Shown here piece after piece: positions 55,824 to 63,966 of a DNA stretch of 64,000 bases (position 1 is the first letter of the stretch; each line of letters opens with the position of its first letter). This DNA comes from Paracoccus ravus (GTDB lineage Bacteria > Pseudomonadota > Alphaproteobacteria > Rhodobacterales > Rhodobacteraceae), in the NCBI RefSeq assembly GCF_004522175.1, contig NZ_SDEB01000017.1, forward strand, positions 21,860-85,859, in the 5' to 3' direction. The notes beneath the pieces are model-generated. The model had not been told where the DNA came from, ran no database searches, and saw nothing but the letters and a program-made list of their open reading frames with translations. Position numbers and translations under genes: made by a program.

Positions 55824-56412
55824 TTCTCAAGACATCATCGACAGCCTGGCGCAGGGCGGGAAGCAGATCTGCCTCGAACCAGGGATTGCGTTTCAGCCAG
55901 CCGGTATTGCGCCAGGACGGATGTGGCAAGGGAAAGATGCGCGGCGCATGGTCCCGCCAGGCCCGCACGGTCGCGGTCACCCCACCGGTTGCGGCCGCGC
56001 CGAGATGCCATTTCTGGGCATGAGCGCCCACCAGAAGCGTCAGGCGGGGACAAAGCTGGGCCATGATCTCGCTGCGCCAGGTCGCGGCGCAAAGACGAGG
56101 CGGAGGCAGGTCAGCCCCCTTTCGGTCATAGCCCGGAAAGCAGAAGGCCATGGGCAGGATGGCCACGCGGGACATATCGTAAAATTCTGCCTCGGAAATG
56201 CCCATCCAATCCCGCAGCCGGTCTCCTGAGCGGTCCGTGAAGGGCCGACCCGAGAGATGCACCCGCATCCCCGGTGCCTGGCCCACGACAAGAATCCGCG
56301 CGCCCGGCCGGAACCAGACGACCGGACGCGGCTGATGCGCCGTGGCGGTCGCGGCGAATTGCTGCGCGCAGAGGCGGCATGCGCTGATCCGTTCGACAAG
56401 TTGCATCTGCAT
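55771..56412 (-). CDS. Uracil-DNA glycosylase-family protein
   Basis: About 213 residues from the ATG at 56412; a GTG at 56451 would add 13. UDG superfamily motifs: ILVVGQAPGMRVHLSGRPFTDRSGDRLRDWMG (motif 1, GQAPG) and PLPHPSWRN (motif 2, HPSxRN). A single CRLC pair stands where family-4 enzymes bind an iron-sulfur cluster, but a full four-cysteine set is not evident. Activity on uracil is likely but unproven. Confidence 0.85.
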   Translation of the reverse strand: MQMQLVERISACRLCAQQFAATATAHQPRPVVWFRPGARILVVGQAPGMRVHLSGRPFTDRSGDRLRDWMGISEAEFYDMSRVAILPMAFCFPGYDRKGADLPPPRLCAATWRSEIMAQLCPRLTLLVGAHAQKWHLGAAATGGVTATVRAWRDHAPRIFPLPHPSWRNTGWLKRNPWFEADLLPALRQAVDDVLRNADDPTGPALRNPLPRG

Positions 56413-56605
56413 GAAATATGTCTGCGACTGCGCGCGAAAAAGGCCGGACACGGCTCCATGGCCAAAGAAACCTGCCCGTTATGGACAGTGCGCGGGCAGC
56501 GGCCTATTGTCACGGCGTGACCCGTTTACGATTGTCGTGGGAGAAGAGGCACTTGATGCAGAATGCGTCCCCGCGCGCGGGGTGCCATATCGCGAAAGAC
56601 GACCC

Positions 56606-57259
56606 ATGATCGAATTTGACAATGTCTCGAAGTCCTTCTGGACCGGAACGCAGCGCAAGGTCATCCTCGATCGCGCCTCGTTCCGGATCGAGTTGGGAAA
56701 GTCGATGGGCATCCTTGCTCCGAACGGGACCGGCAAGACCACGATCATCAATATGATGTGCGGGCTCGAGAAACCCGACGAAGGCCAGATCCGGGCCGAT
56801 TGCCGCGTGTCTTTTCCGCTGGGCTTCATGGGGGGGATCTCGCCCAAGCTGACCGCCAATGAGAATGCACGCTATATCGCGCGGATCTACGGGCTTGATC
56901 CGGATTATGTCGAGGCATTCTGCCGCTGGCTGACCGATATCAAGGAATATTTCGACATGCCGGTCGGGACTTACAGTGCCGGGATGCGGTCACGCTTCAC
57001 ATTTTCCCTGCTGCTCGCGTTGGAATTCGACGTCTATCTGATCGACGAGGGCATGCCCCATACGACCGATGCCGAATTCAACCGCAAGGCGGGCAGCGTT
57101 CTCTATGACCGGTTGAAATCCGCGACCGTGGTGGTGGTGTCGCATCAGGCCCGGACGATCGAAAAATTCTGCAATTCTGCGGCCGTTTTGCGGGATGGCA
57201 AACTTTACCAGTTCGAAACCCTCGAAGAGGCGAAGCAATATTATGACTACACCTCCTAA
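56606..57259 (+). CDS. kpsT: Capsule polysaccharide ABC transporter ATP-binding protein KpsT
   Basis: 217 residues from the ATG at 56606. Walker A APNGTGKTT, KpsT-type signature YSAGMRSR, Walker B VYLIDE, switch VVSH. MIEFDNVSKSFWTGTQRKVILD is the typical CtrD/KpsT start. It energises capsule export with a KpsM permease, which is not adjacent and not in this window. Overlaps kpsE by 17 bases. Confidence 0.92.
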   Translation: MIEFDNVSKSFWTGTQRKVILDRASFRIELGKSMGILAPNGTGKTTIINMMCGLEKPDEGQIRADCRVSFPLGFMGGISPKLTANENARYIARIYGLDPDYVEAFCRWLTDIKEYFDMPVGTYSAGMRSRFTFSLLLALEFDVYLIDEGMPHTTDAEFNRKAGSVLYDRLKSATVVVVSHQARTIEKFCNSAAVLRDGKLYQFETLEEAKQYYDYTS

Positions 57260-58961
57260 GGCGCGCCTCTTTCGGATCAGCCGCGAAGAGTCGGTGCTGG
57301 CGGTCGAACGCGGACCCGCTTCGGTCGAAACCGCGCGCAGGGTGCAGATCGAGCGGCGCAAGAAAGACCAGCAAAATGCCGCGTCGCCCTCTGACCCCGC
57401 CAACCTCTTCGCGGCAGATCCCGATGATGACGGTTTCGCCAATATGCGCTTTCCGGGTGCGGAAAAGCCGGCAGAAACGCCCGCCATGGCCGAGCGGATC
57501 GCGGCGGTCCGCGCCGAGAACCTGACAGATCGGCAGCTGCGCATGGCCCGGCGCATCGCCGCCATGCATGAGATCCAGGTCGCATCGGACCTTGAGGCGG
57601 TCGTCGTCCTGCGCGATCGCGGCATCGACCCGTTCCACCGCGCCGCGCTGGGTCAGATCCTGTCGGACGAAGCGGCCAAATCCACCGCCGCGCTGCCCGC
57701 CGCCAGTCCGAAACCGGGGACGATGAAAAAGCGCGGCACCGAGATCGTGCCGGTGGCACCCGACCGACCCGGACTTCCCGGACTGCCCTCGCGCGAGGCG
57801 CTGACCGAGGACAAGCGCGCCGCCGAGATCATGCGGATCCAGAAGGACATCGCCCGTCGTCGGCGACGCCGGTTGATGATGCTGGCGGCGCGGCTTCTGG
57901 TCTTTGTGGGGATTCCCTCGGTTCTTGCGGGGTTCTACTATTTCAAAGTGGCGACCCCGCTTTACGCCACGAATTCGCAGTTCCAGATCCAGCAGGCGGA
58001 CAAGAGCAATTCGGCCGGTCTGGGCGGGCTCTTCAGCGGCACGCAGCTGGCGACGAATACCGACTCGGTCGCGGTGCAAAGCTACCTGACCTCGCGTGAC
58101 GCGATGCTGCGCCTCGACCGCGAGATCGGGTTCAAGGCACCGTTTCAGGACATGGCCATCGACCCGATCCTGAGGCTTGACCCGGATGCGACCAATGAGA
58201 AGGCCTATAAGCTTTACCGCAATTCGGTGAAGATCGGCTATGACCCGACCGAGGGCGTGGTCAATATGGAAGTGATCGCACCGGATCCCGAACTCAGTCA
58301 GGAATATTCCCTCGCGCTGATCAAATATGCCGAAGGTCAGGTCGATGCGATGACCTCGCGCCTGCGCGAAGACCAGATGAAGGGCGCGACCGACAGTTAC
58401 AACGATGCCGAGGAAAAGGTGAAGGCCGCCCAGCAGCGCGTGCAGGAGTTGCAGGAAAAGCTGGGCGTTCTGGACCCCGCCGCTGAGGGCAGCGTCATCA
58501 TGGGCCATATCGCGGAACTGGAACGCCAATTGGCCGACAAGAGGCTCGAACTTGGCCAGCTTGAGGCCAATGCCGTGCCGAACCGCAGCCGCGTCCAAGG
58601 CGTCAAGGGCGACATCTCGCGCCTCGAGGACATGCTGGTCGAAACCCGCGCCCAACTGACCGAGGGCAATGCCGCGCGCGGCTCGCTCGCGACCATTTCC
58701 GGCCAGATCCGCATCGCCGAATCCGATCTGCTGACACGTCAGGAACTTCTGGCGGCGGCGGCGGCACAGATGGAGAATGCCCGGATCGAGGCCAACAAGC
58801 AGGTCCGCTACCTGTCGCTCTCGGTTGCCCCCGTGCCGCCCGACGAGGCGACCTATCCCAAGGCCTTTCAGAACACCGTCGTGGCGTTTCTGATTTTTTC
58901 CGGCATCTATCTGATGCTATCCCTGACCGTCTCGATTCTGCGTGAACAGGTATCCTCATGA
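57243..58961 (+). CDS. kpsE: Capsule export inner-membrane periplasmic adaptor KpsE (BexC/CtrB family)
   Basis: 572 residues, longer than usual KpsE (about 380) because of a 210-residue disordered, charged N-terminal cytoplasmic part. First membrane helix at about residues 212-235, then a periplasmic coiled-coil domain (AEEKVKAAQQRVQELQEKLGVLD ... AELERQLADKRLELGQLEAN), second helix at about 545-565. Links the ABC exporter to the outer-membrane lipoprotein. Co-transcribed with kpsT and kdsA (ATGA). Confidence 0.9.
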   Translation: MTTPPKARLFRISREESVLAVERGPASVETARRVQIERRKKDQQNAASPSDPANLFAADPDDDGFANMRFPGAEKPAETPAMAERIAAVRAENLTDRQLRMARRIAAMHEIQVASDLEAVVVLRDRGIDPFHRAALGQILSDEAAKSTAALPAASPKPGTMKKRGTEIVPVAPDRPGLPGLPSREALTEDKRAAEIMRIQKDIARRRRRRLMMLAARLLVFVGIPSVLAGFYYFKVATPLYATNSQFQIQQADKSNSAGLGGLFSGTQLATNTDSVAVQSYLTSRDAMLRLDREIGFKAPFQDMAIDPILRLDPDATNEKAYKLYRNSVKIGYDPTEGVVNMEVIAPDPELSQEYSLALIKYAEGQVDAMTSRLREDQMKGATDSYNDAEEKVKAAQQRVQELQEKLGVLDPAAEGSVIMGHIAELERQLADKRLELGQLEANAVPNRSRVQGVKGDISRLEDMLVETRAQLTEGNAARGSLATISGQIRIAESDLLTRQELLAAAAAQMENARIEANKQVRYLSLSVAPVPPDEATYPKAFQNTVVAFLIFSGIYLMLSLTVSILREQVSS

Positions 58962-59791
58962 CCCAAGTACAAATCGGCAATCTGGCCTTCGGCAATGACC
59001 TTCCCCTTGGGCTGATCGCCGGACCCTGCCAGATGGAAACCCTGGACCACGCCCTCATGATCGCCGAGACGCTGGCCAAGGCCTGCGAGGCGGCGGGCGC
59101 GGGCTTCGTGTTCAAAGCCAGCTATGACAAGGCCAACCGCACTTCGCTGTCCGGCAGGCGCGGCGTCGGCATGGAAGAGGGGCTGCGCATCCTGGAAACC
59201 GTGCGCGAGCGGCTGGGCTGCCCGGTCCTGACCGATATCCATGACATCCCGCAGGCGCGGGCTGCGGGCGCGGTGGTGGACATCATCCAGATCCCGGCTT
59301 TCCTCTGCCGCCAGACCGATCTTTTGCTGGCCGCGGGCGAAACCGGAGCCGTGGTCAATATCAAGAAGGGCCAGTTCCTCGCGCCTTGGGACATGCCGAA
59401 CGTGGCCGACAAGGTCGCCTCGACGGGCAATCGGCGCATCATGCTGACCGAGCGCGGGGCGAGCTTTGGCTATAACACCCTTGTCGCCGATATGCGCAGC
59501 CTGCCGATCATGGCGCGGACCGGCTGGCCAATCATCATGGACGCCACGCATTCGGTGCAGCAGCCCGGCGGTCAAGGCGGCTCTTCGGGCGGGCAACGCG
59601 AATTCGCTCCGGTGATGGCGCGCGCCGCAGCGGCGATCGGCGTCGCCGGTCTCTTCATCGAAACGCATGAAGACCCGGACAATGCGCCTTCCGACGGGCC
59701 GAACATGATCCATCTGGACCAGATGCCGGGGCTCATCGCCTCGCTCATGCGCTTCGATGCGCTGGCCAAGGCCGAGCCGGTGATGGGCTGA
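58958..59791 (+). CDS. kdsA: 2-dehydro-3-deoxyphosphooctonate aldolase (Kdo-8-phosphate synthase)
   Basis: 277 residues. Condenses PEP and arabinose-5-phosphate for Kdo, needed for lipopolysaccharide and for the Kdo linker of the capsule. Motifs: IAGPCQMETLDHAL, FKASYDKANRTS, RGVGMEEGLRIL, GFG-type TERGASFGYNTLV and DATHSVQQPGGQGG. Coupled to kpsE, which links Kdo supply with capsule export. Convergent with the flavoprotein gene, three bases apart. Confidence 0.95.
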   Translation: MTQVQIGNLAFGNDLPLGLIAGPCQMETLDHALMIAETLAKACEAAGAGFVFKASYDKANRTSLSGRRGVGMEEGLRILETVRERLGCPVLTDIHDIPQARAAGAVVDIIQIPAFLCRQTDLLLAAGETGAVVNIKKGQFLAPWDMPNVADKVASTGNRRIMLTERGASFGYNTLVADMRSLPIMARTGWPIIMDATHSVQQPGGQGGSSGGQREFAPVMARAAAAIGVAGLFIETHEDPDNAPSDGPNMIHLDQMPGLIASLMRFDALAKAEPVMG

Positions 59792-59794
59792 GCC

Positions 59795-61006
59795 TCAGGC
59801 CGCGGCGATCGACTTCGCCGCGGCATGGCCCGAGGCCCAGGCCCATTGGAAATTATACCCGCCTAGCCAGCCGGTGACATCGACCACCTCGCCGATGAAA
59901 TACAGCCCGGGGATCGCCCGCGCCTGCATCGTCTTTGCATCAAGGTCGCGGCAATCCACCCCGCCCAGCGTCACTTCGGCCGTGCGCCAGCCCTCTGATC
60001 CGACGGGCCGCAATTCCCAGCGGTTGACCCTTTGCGCCAGCAGGTCGATCCGGGGATTTGTCAATTCGGCAAGCCGCGCCTCCTGCAGACCAAGCTGCGT
60101 CGTGATCGACTCGGCAAGCCTTGCGGGCAGGTAGCGCGACAGCGCGGTCGTGACGCCGACCCGCCCTGCCCCGTTGCGTGCATCGCGCAGCGCGGTGGCA
60201 AGGTCGTGATCGGGCGCAAGATCGAGCGTGATCGTATCGCCCGGTTTCCAGAAGCTCGATATCTGCAAGATCGCCGGTCCCGAGACACCGCGATGCGTGA
60301 AGAGCAGCCCGTCGCGAAACCGCGCCGCATCGCGCCCTTTGCCGTGGCGCGCCACGGCCTCGACGGACACCCCGGCCAGAGGCTTGCACAGATCCAGATC
60401 CTGCTCCGCAAAAGTCAGGGGCACGAGCCCGGCGCGGGGTTCAACGAGCCTCAGCCCGAACTGCCGCGCGAGGTCATATCCGATCCCGCTTGCCCCCATC
60501 TTGGGAATGGATTTTCCACCCGTCGCGACCACCAGGTTCGTGGCGAAGACCGGCCCCCGGCTTGTCTCGACCCGAAAGCCGCCATCGCATCCTTCAACCG
60601 AGACAAGGCTCGTCGCCAGCCACAGATCCGCGCCGCGCATCCGATGCAGCAGCATATCGATGATCTGGCGCGCGCTGCCGTCACAAAAGAGCTGCCCCAG
60701 CGTCTTTTCATGCCAGGCGATGCCCGCCTGATCGACCAGTTCGACGAAATCACGCGCCGTGAACCCGGCCAGTGCCGAGGCGCAGAAGCGCCGGTTCCCT
60801 GAAAGGAACCGTTCGTGGTGGGTGGCGAAATTGGTGAAATTGCAACGCCCGCCGCCCGAGATCCTGATTTTCTCGCCCGGGGCGCGCGCGTGGTCCAGCA
60901 CTAGAATGCGTGGCCGCGGGCCGTCGCTTTGCGCCGCAAGAATCGAGCCCGCGCAAAAAAGGCCGGCGGCACCGGCGCCAAGAATGATCGTATCGTAATG
61001 TTCCAT
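59795..61006 (-). CDS. BaiN/HI0933-family NAD(P)/FAD-dependent oxidoreductase
   Basis: 403 residues from the ATG at 61006, where the Rossmann motif TIILGAGAAGLFCAG begins. GEKIRISGGGRCNFTN, LVVATGGKSIPKMGASGIGYDLA and the C-terminal GLYFIGEVVDVTGWLGGYNFQWAWASG are family signatures. The physiological reaction of this family is mostly unknown. Upstream frames would run into the tRNA-Gln genes and are not believed. Confidence 0.92.
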   Translation of the reverse strand: MEHYDTIILGAGAAGLFCAGSILAAQSDGPRPRILVLDHARAPGEKIRISGGGRCNFTNFATHHERFLSGNRRFCASALAGFTARDFVELVDQAGIAWHEKTLGQLFCDGSARQIIDMLLHRMRGADLWLATSLVSVEGCDGGFRVETSRGPVFATNLVVATGGKSIPKMGASGIGYDLARQFGLRLVEPRAGLVPLTFAEQDLDLCKPLAGVSVEAVARHGKGRDAARFRDGLLFTHRGVSGPAILQISSFWKPGDTITLDLAPDHDLATALRDARNGAGRVGVTTALSRYLPARLAESITTQLGLQEARLAELTNPRIDLLAQRVNRWELRPVGSEGWRTAEVTLGGVDCRDLDAKTMQARAIPGLYFIGEVVDVTGWLGGYNFQWAWASGHAAAKSIAAA

Positions 61007-61060
61007 GCGCGGCGCCTTAACTGCGCGCGAAGTTTCCCACAAGAAATTTCGCGCGCCCCC

Positions 61061-61089
61061 TTGTGCCCCCGGAAAGCCTTGGATAGATA
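61061..61089 (+). promoter_or_regulatory. Promoter of the first tRNA-Gln
   Basis: TTGTGC, 17-base spacer, TAGATA, about 15 bases before the mature tRNA. Confidence 0.6.
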
Positions 61090-61103
61090 GCCGCTCACAG
61101 AGT

Positions 61104-61178
61104 TGGGGCGTGGCCAAGTGGTAAGGCAACGGTTTTTGGTACCGTGTACCGTAGGTTCGAATCCTACCGCCCCAGCCA
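61104..61178 (+). tRNA. tRNA-Gln (TTG), copy 1
   Basis: 75 bases with complete cloverleaf: acceptor TGGGGCG/CGCCCCA, anticodon stem ACGGT/ACCGT around TTG, T-loop TTCGAAT, discriminator G73 and encoded CCA. Confidence 0.96.
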
Positions 61179-61283
61179 AGAATTTTTCTCTCAAGCAATT
61201 GATAAACTTAGAGAAAAATTTTCGGCGTTGAATTTTCTCTCTTGCCTGCATCAAGAGAACTGGTTAAACACCGCTCACAGAGT

Positions 61284-61358
61284 TGGGGCGTGGCCAAGTG
61301 GTAAGGCAACGGTTTTTGGTACCGTGTACCGTAGGTTCGAATCCTACCGCCCCAGCCA
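61284..61358 (+). tRNA. tRNA-Gln (TTG), copy 2
   Basis: Identical to copy 1. Its upstream promoter is distinct (TTGCCT, 16 bases, TTAAAC at 61242-61269). It borders the insertion-sequence region. Confidence 0.96.
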
Positions 61359-61359
61359 A

Positions 61360-61807
61360 CTCACCCTAAAGTGCTGATCTGATTGACCTTCGCAGAGTTG
61401 GGTGGGGATTGGTGGCAAATGTCCTCCATGACTGTCCATCACCCGGTCGCACCCCAACCGTGAAGGGGCCTTCGAATGGGCATCGTTAACTTCTTCCGTC
61501 GCGGCGCGATCTACACTTGCGACCCGATGTGAGCGGGTTCCCCGGGAATTGTTTGTAGAAGGTTAGGCGGTTCGAGTTTACCGGAGACTGCTCAACCTTT
61601 TGCCCCAGATCGGATAGCCTTCTTCACCGTGGGGGACGCTCACCAGAACTGTTGAAGGGCGCTTACGGCAGGGCATTGCCCCAAGTCCACCCTATCACGT
61701 CCGTCAAGCTGGTATAATTTTCCGAGTGGCCTGCGGTCATGATCAGGCTGCTTTCGTGGTTATGCTGATGATGGGGTCGATCTCCTCCATGTCGATCAGG
61801 GCGAAGG
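61360..61807. other. Gene-free stretch between tRNA-Gln and the IS remnants
   Basis: No open reading frame with support on either strand. Composition and lack of coding bias suggest decayed accessory DNA. Near 61755-61800 the minus strand reads like a transposase C-terminal scrap (LIDMEEIDPIIS), too short to classify. Confidence 0.45.
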
Positions 61808-62107
61808 GTCGATAATGGCAGCGGGTTCATCTCGCGAGATCTGGACCTTTGGGCCTATGCCAAAAACGTCACGCTTGGCTTTTCACGTTCCGGCAAACCC
61901 ACTGACAACGGATTCATCGAGGCGTTCAACAGCAAGCTCAGGTTCGAGTGCCTGAACGCGCACTGGTTCATGAGCCTCGCGGATGCGGTCGAAAAGCTGG
62001 AGGATTGGCGTAGACACTACAACGACGATCGACCCCACAGCGCTATCGGATACAACGTCCCCAGCGCGCTGCACTTTCCTGGCGGTGTCACCAGCCCGCC
62101 GCCGTGA
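61808..62107 (+). pseudogene. IS3-family transposase OrfB, C-terminal fragment
   Basis: 100 codons in frame to the TGA at 62105. It carries the last part of the DDE integrase core: VDNGSGFISRDLDLWAYAK (second Asp), GKPTDNGFIEAFNSKLRFECLN (catalytic Glu), and HWFMSLADAVEKLEDWRRHYN ... RPHSAIGY. The first two thirds of OrfB and OrfA are missing. The usual Glu after NGS is Gly here, a sign of decay. Confidence 0.85.
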
Positions 62108-62207
62108 CCAACGCCGGAAACTCCGGCTTCAGATGGTCCAAAATCGGTAGGCGGGGCAAGTTGGCGCAGACTCTCGTGATGAATGAGGGACCAGAAAGGG
62201 GCAGGTA
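61808..62207 (+). mobile_element. IS3-family element remnant (right-end part)
   Basis: Extends from the transposase fragment to an end-like sequence, GACCAGAAAGGGGCAGGTA, at about 62207, where the coding sequence of an unrelated minus-strand gene resumes. The left end is not recognisable. Confidence 0.55.
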
Positions 62208-62447
62208 ACCTTGCCTCGCTGCTAGAATCTGGATGTGCATCGCCTTGAAGTCGATCTCGACAGTGGGTGTATCATTGATGAAAATCTTAGATCGATACTC
62301 CCTACCAAGGCCTTGCCACCACGGACCACAGAACCGACCATTTTTCTCCCACGATCCGCGACTGAAGATCCTTCGCACCTGTTGGTAGCGAGGCCCGATA
62401 TCGACTCTGATTTCTCGTCCCCTTTTGTCCCACCGAACAACCTACTG
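62208..62447 (-). pseudogene. Fragment of a conserved hypothetical gene interrupted by an IS3 element
   Basis: About 79 codons on the minus strand, VVRWDKRGREIRVDIG through GRFCGPWWQGLGREYRSK to VEIDFKAMHIQILAARQG, where homology stops at the IS end. I recall hypothetical proteins with GRFYGGWWQ and VELDFSGLH-like motifs in alphaproteobacteria and phage-related regions. Both ends are missing here, so it is a remnant. Confidence 0.5.
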
Positions 62448-62471
62448 GTCTTCTAAGTCAGGAATGTCGAT

Positions 62472-62948
62472 GAAGGTCTTTAGAGGGCGTTTCAAAACCA
62501 TGTAGTCTGCGCTCGATAGCAGATGATGGCGCCGGCCAAGATGGTGAAGGCCAGATGAATGTCGGCCCTGCGCTCGTATCTGACGGCGAGGCGGCGGAAT
62601 TTGGAGAGCCAGGCGAATGTGCGCTCGACGATCTAGCGATGCTTTGAAGATGACTGCTGCTCTCAATGCCCTTTCTGGCGATGCGATGCTTGATGCGGCG
62701 TTTTGTGCAGGCACTGCGGCAACGGGGATAGTCTTAACCCTTGTCGGCATGCCGCTTGCCGGGCCGATGGCGCGCCCTGCCGCTTGCCATGAATGGGAGG
62801 AATGGCGTCAAGCAACGGATCGAGCATCCTGCTGTCATGGACGTTGGCACCGCTCAGGCGCACCGTCAGGGGAATGTCACGGCGATCGGTGACGATGTGG
62901 CGCTTCGTGCGAGAGCGTCCGATCTTCTGTGTATGACTGATCCGGTCC
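62472..62948 (-). mobile_element. IS5-family element remnant with decayed transposase
   Basis: On the minus strand, GRSRTKRHIVTDRRDIPLTVRLSGANVHDSRMLDPLLDAIPPI is the IS5/IS427-type DDE core (second half), followed after a frameshift by IVERTFAWLSKFRRLAVRYERRADIHLAF. The Trp before IVER has become TAG, and at least two frameshifts separate the blocks. GAGGGCGTTTCAAAA at 62472 looks like the terminal inverted repeat. The 5' part is missing, replaced by the IS256 copy. Confidence 0.8.
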
Positions 62949-62970
62949 ATGCTTCCCCGAAAGGAAGCAT
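62949..62970 (+). repeat. Hairpin immediately upstream of the IS256-type transposase start
   Basis: 8-bp arms ATGCTTCC/GGAAGCAT with six-base loop, ending two bases before the ATG at 62973. It would sequester the ribosome site and could limit transposase translation. Confidence 0.5.
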
Positions 62971-63292
62971 GCATGACGATCTCCAAGGAAATCCTCGACG
63001 AACTGCTGAAGGGTGTTGAGCGCCCTGAGGATCTGCTCGGCGACACCGGGCTGATGAAAGAGCTGAAGATCAAGCTCATGGAGCGGATGCTGGGCGCCGA
63101 GCTGACGGCGCATCTTGGCTATGAAGATGGCAAGGATGCCCCTCCGGGTCAGAGCAATCGCCGGAATGGCGCCTCGATCAAGGTGCTGAAGGGGCAGGAC
63201 GGCGAGATGACAGTTGCGGTGCCCCGCGACCGCGACAGCAGCTTCGAGCCGGAGCTGGTGAAGAAGGGCCAGACCCGGATCGACGGGATGGA

Positions 63293-63337
63293 GTGAGGAG
63301 GAACAGAAAACAGTCCGGGGGACTGTTTTCCCGACGA
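63293..63337 (+). repeat. Palindromic miniature element, copy 1, inserted in the IS256 transposase
   Basis: About 45 bases that interrupt the codon row between RIDGM and KIIGLYAAG. The core is an 11-bp perfect inverted repeat (GAAAACAGTCC/GGACTGTTTTC, 63306-63330) with a GGG loop; flanks are GAGGAGGAACA before and CCCGACGA after. Confidence 0.85.
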
Positions 63338-63641
63338 ACAAGATCATCGGCCTCTACGCGGCCGGGCTGACAGTTCGGGATATCCAGGCCCATCTGCTCG
63401 ATCTCTATGGCCTGAAGGTCTCGCCCGATCTGATCAGCCGTGTCACCGACGCCGTCCTGGACGAGGTTCGGGAATGGCAGAGCCGGGCGCTGGAGCGGAT
63501 GTATCCGATCGTGATCTTCGATGCCCTGCGGGTGAAGATCCGCGATGCCGACAGCCGGACGGTGAAGAACAAGGCCGTGTATGTCGCCCTCGGCGTCACC
63601 CGAGATGGCCTGCGCGAGGTTCCGGGCTTGTGGATTGCCGA

Positions 63642-63690
63642 GAGTGGGAGGGGTCACAAAACAGTCTGGGGGACTGTTTTGCCCGACCAC
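63642..63690 (+). repeat. Palindromic miniature element, copy 2
   Basis: Same orientation as copy 1. Core CAAAACAGTC/GACTGTTTTG at 63657-63681, flanked by GGGAGGGGTCA and GCCCGACCA. Here the insertion keeps the transposase reading frame, adding about 15 residues between IAE and GAKFWLS. Confidence 0.85.
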
Positions 63691-63779
63691 GGGGCCAAGT
63701 TCTGGCTTTCGGTGATGAACGAACTGAAGAACCGAGGGCTGCAGGACATCCTGATCGCCGTCGTGGATGGGCTCAAGTC

Positions 63780-63826
63780 TCCGGCAGCTTACGCGGCCCC
63801 GCCGGGGCCACGGTCTGCCTTCGATC
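63780..63826 (+). repeat. Second kind of insert: GC-rich palindromic element in the same transposase
   Basis: About 47 bases between VVDGLK and the [16 protein letters not shown] sequence, unrelated to the AAAACAGTCC elements. Contains GGCCCC-GCC-GGGGCC. The transposase leaves frame here. Confidence 0.6.
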
Positions 63827-63920
63827 CCCGAGGCGATCACGGCGGCCTTCCCGGACGCCATGGTTCAGACCTGCGTTCGCCATTCCCTGAACTTCTGTTC
63901 CTGGAAGGACCGCAAGGGCC

Positions 63921-63966
63921 AATCGTCGGGAAAACAGTCCCCCGGACTGTTTTCTGATCCTCCTCA
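63921..63966 (-). repeat. Palindromic miniature element, copy 3, inverted
   Basis: Core GAAAACAGTCC/GGACTGTTTTC at 63930-63954 with CCC loop. The flanks (AATCGTCGGG before, TGATCCTCCTCA after) are the reverse complement of those of copy 1, so the element is inserted in the opposite orientation, between WKDRK and DLRRIYSAP codons. Confidence 0.85.

Larger units (their letters stand above)
61091..61359 (+). repeat. Direct duplication: 89-bp repeat containing tRNA-Gln, offset 180 bases
   Basis: 61091-61179 and 61271-61359 are identical, including 13 bases before the tRNA. The spacer between them is unrelated AT-rich sequence with an 11-bp stem (AATTTTTCTCT/AGAGAAAAATT) at 61181-61220. Confidence 0.9.

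Noticed and set aside
61144..61377. 77-codon open frame over the tRNA-Gln genes
   Set aside because: It is a read-through of two identical tRNAs; no ribosome site or codon bias.
62088..62378. 96-residue intact minus-strand gene
   Set aside because: Its C-terminal 40 residues come from the IS3 end and its N-terminus lacks a start; only the middle is homologous to a real protein, so it is listed as a fragment.
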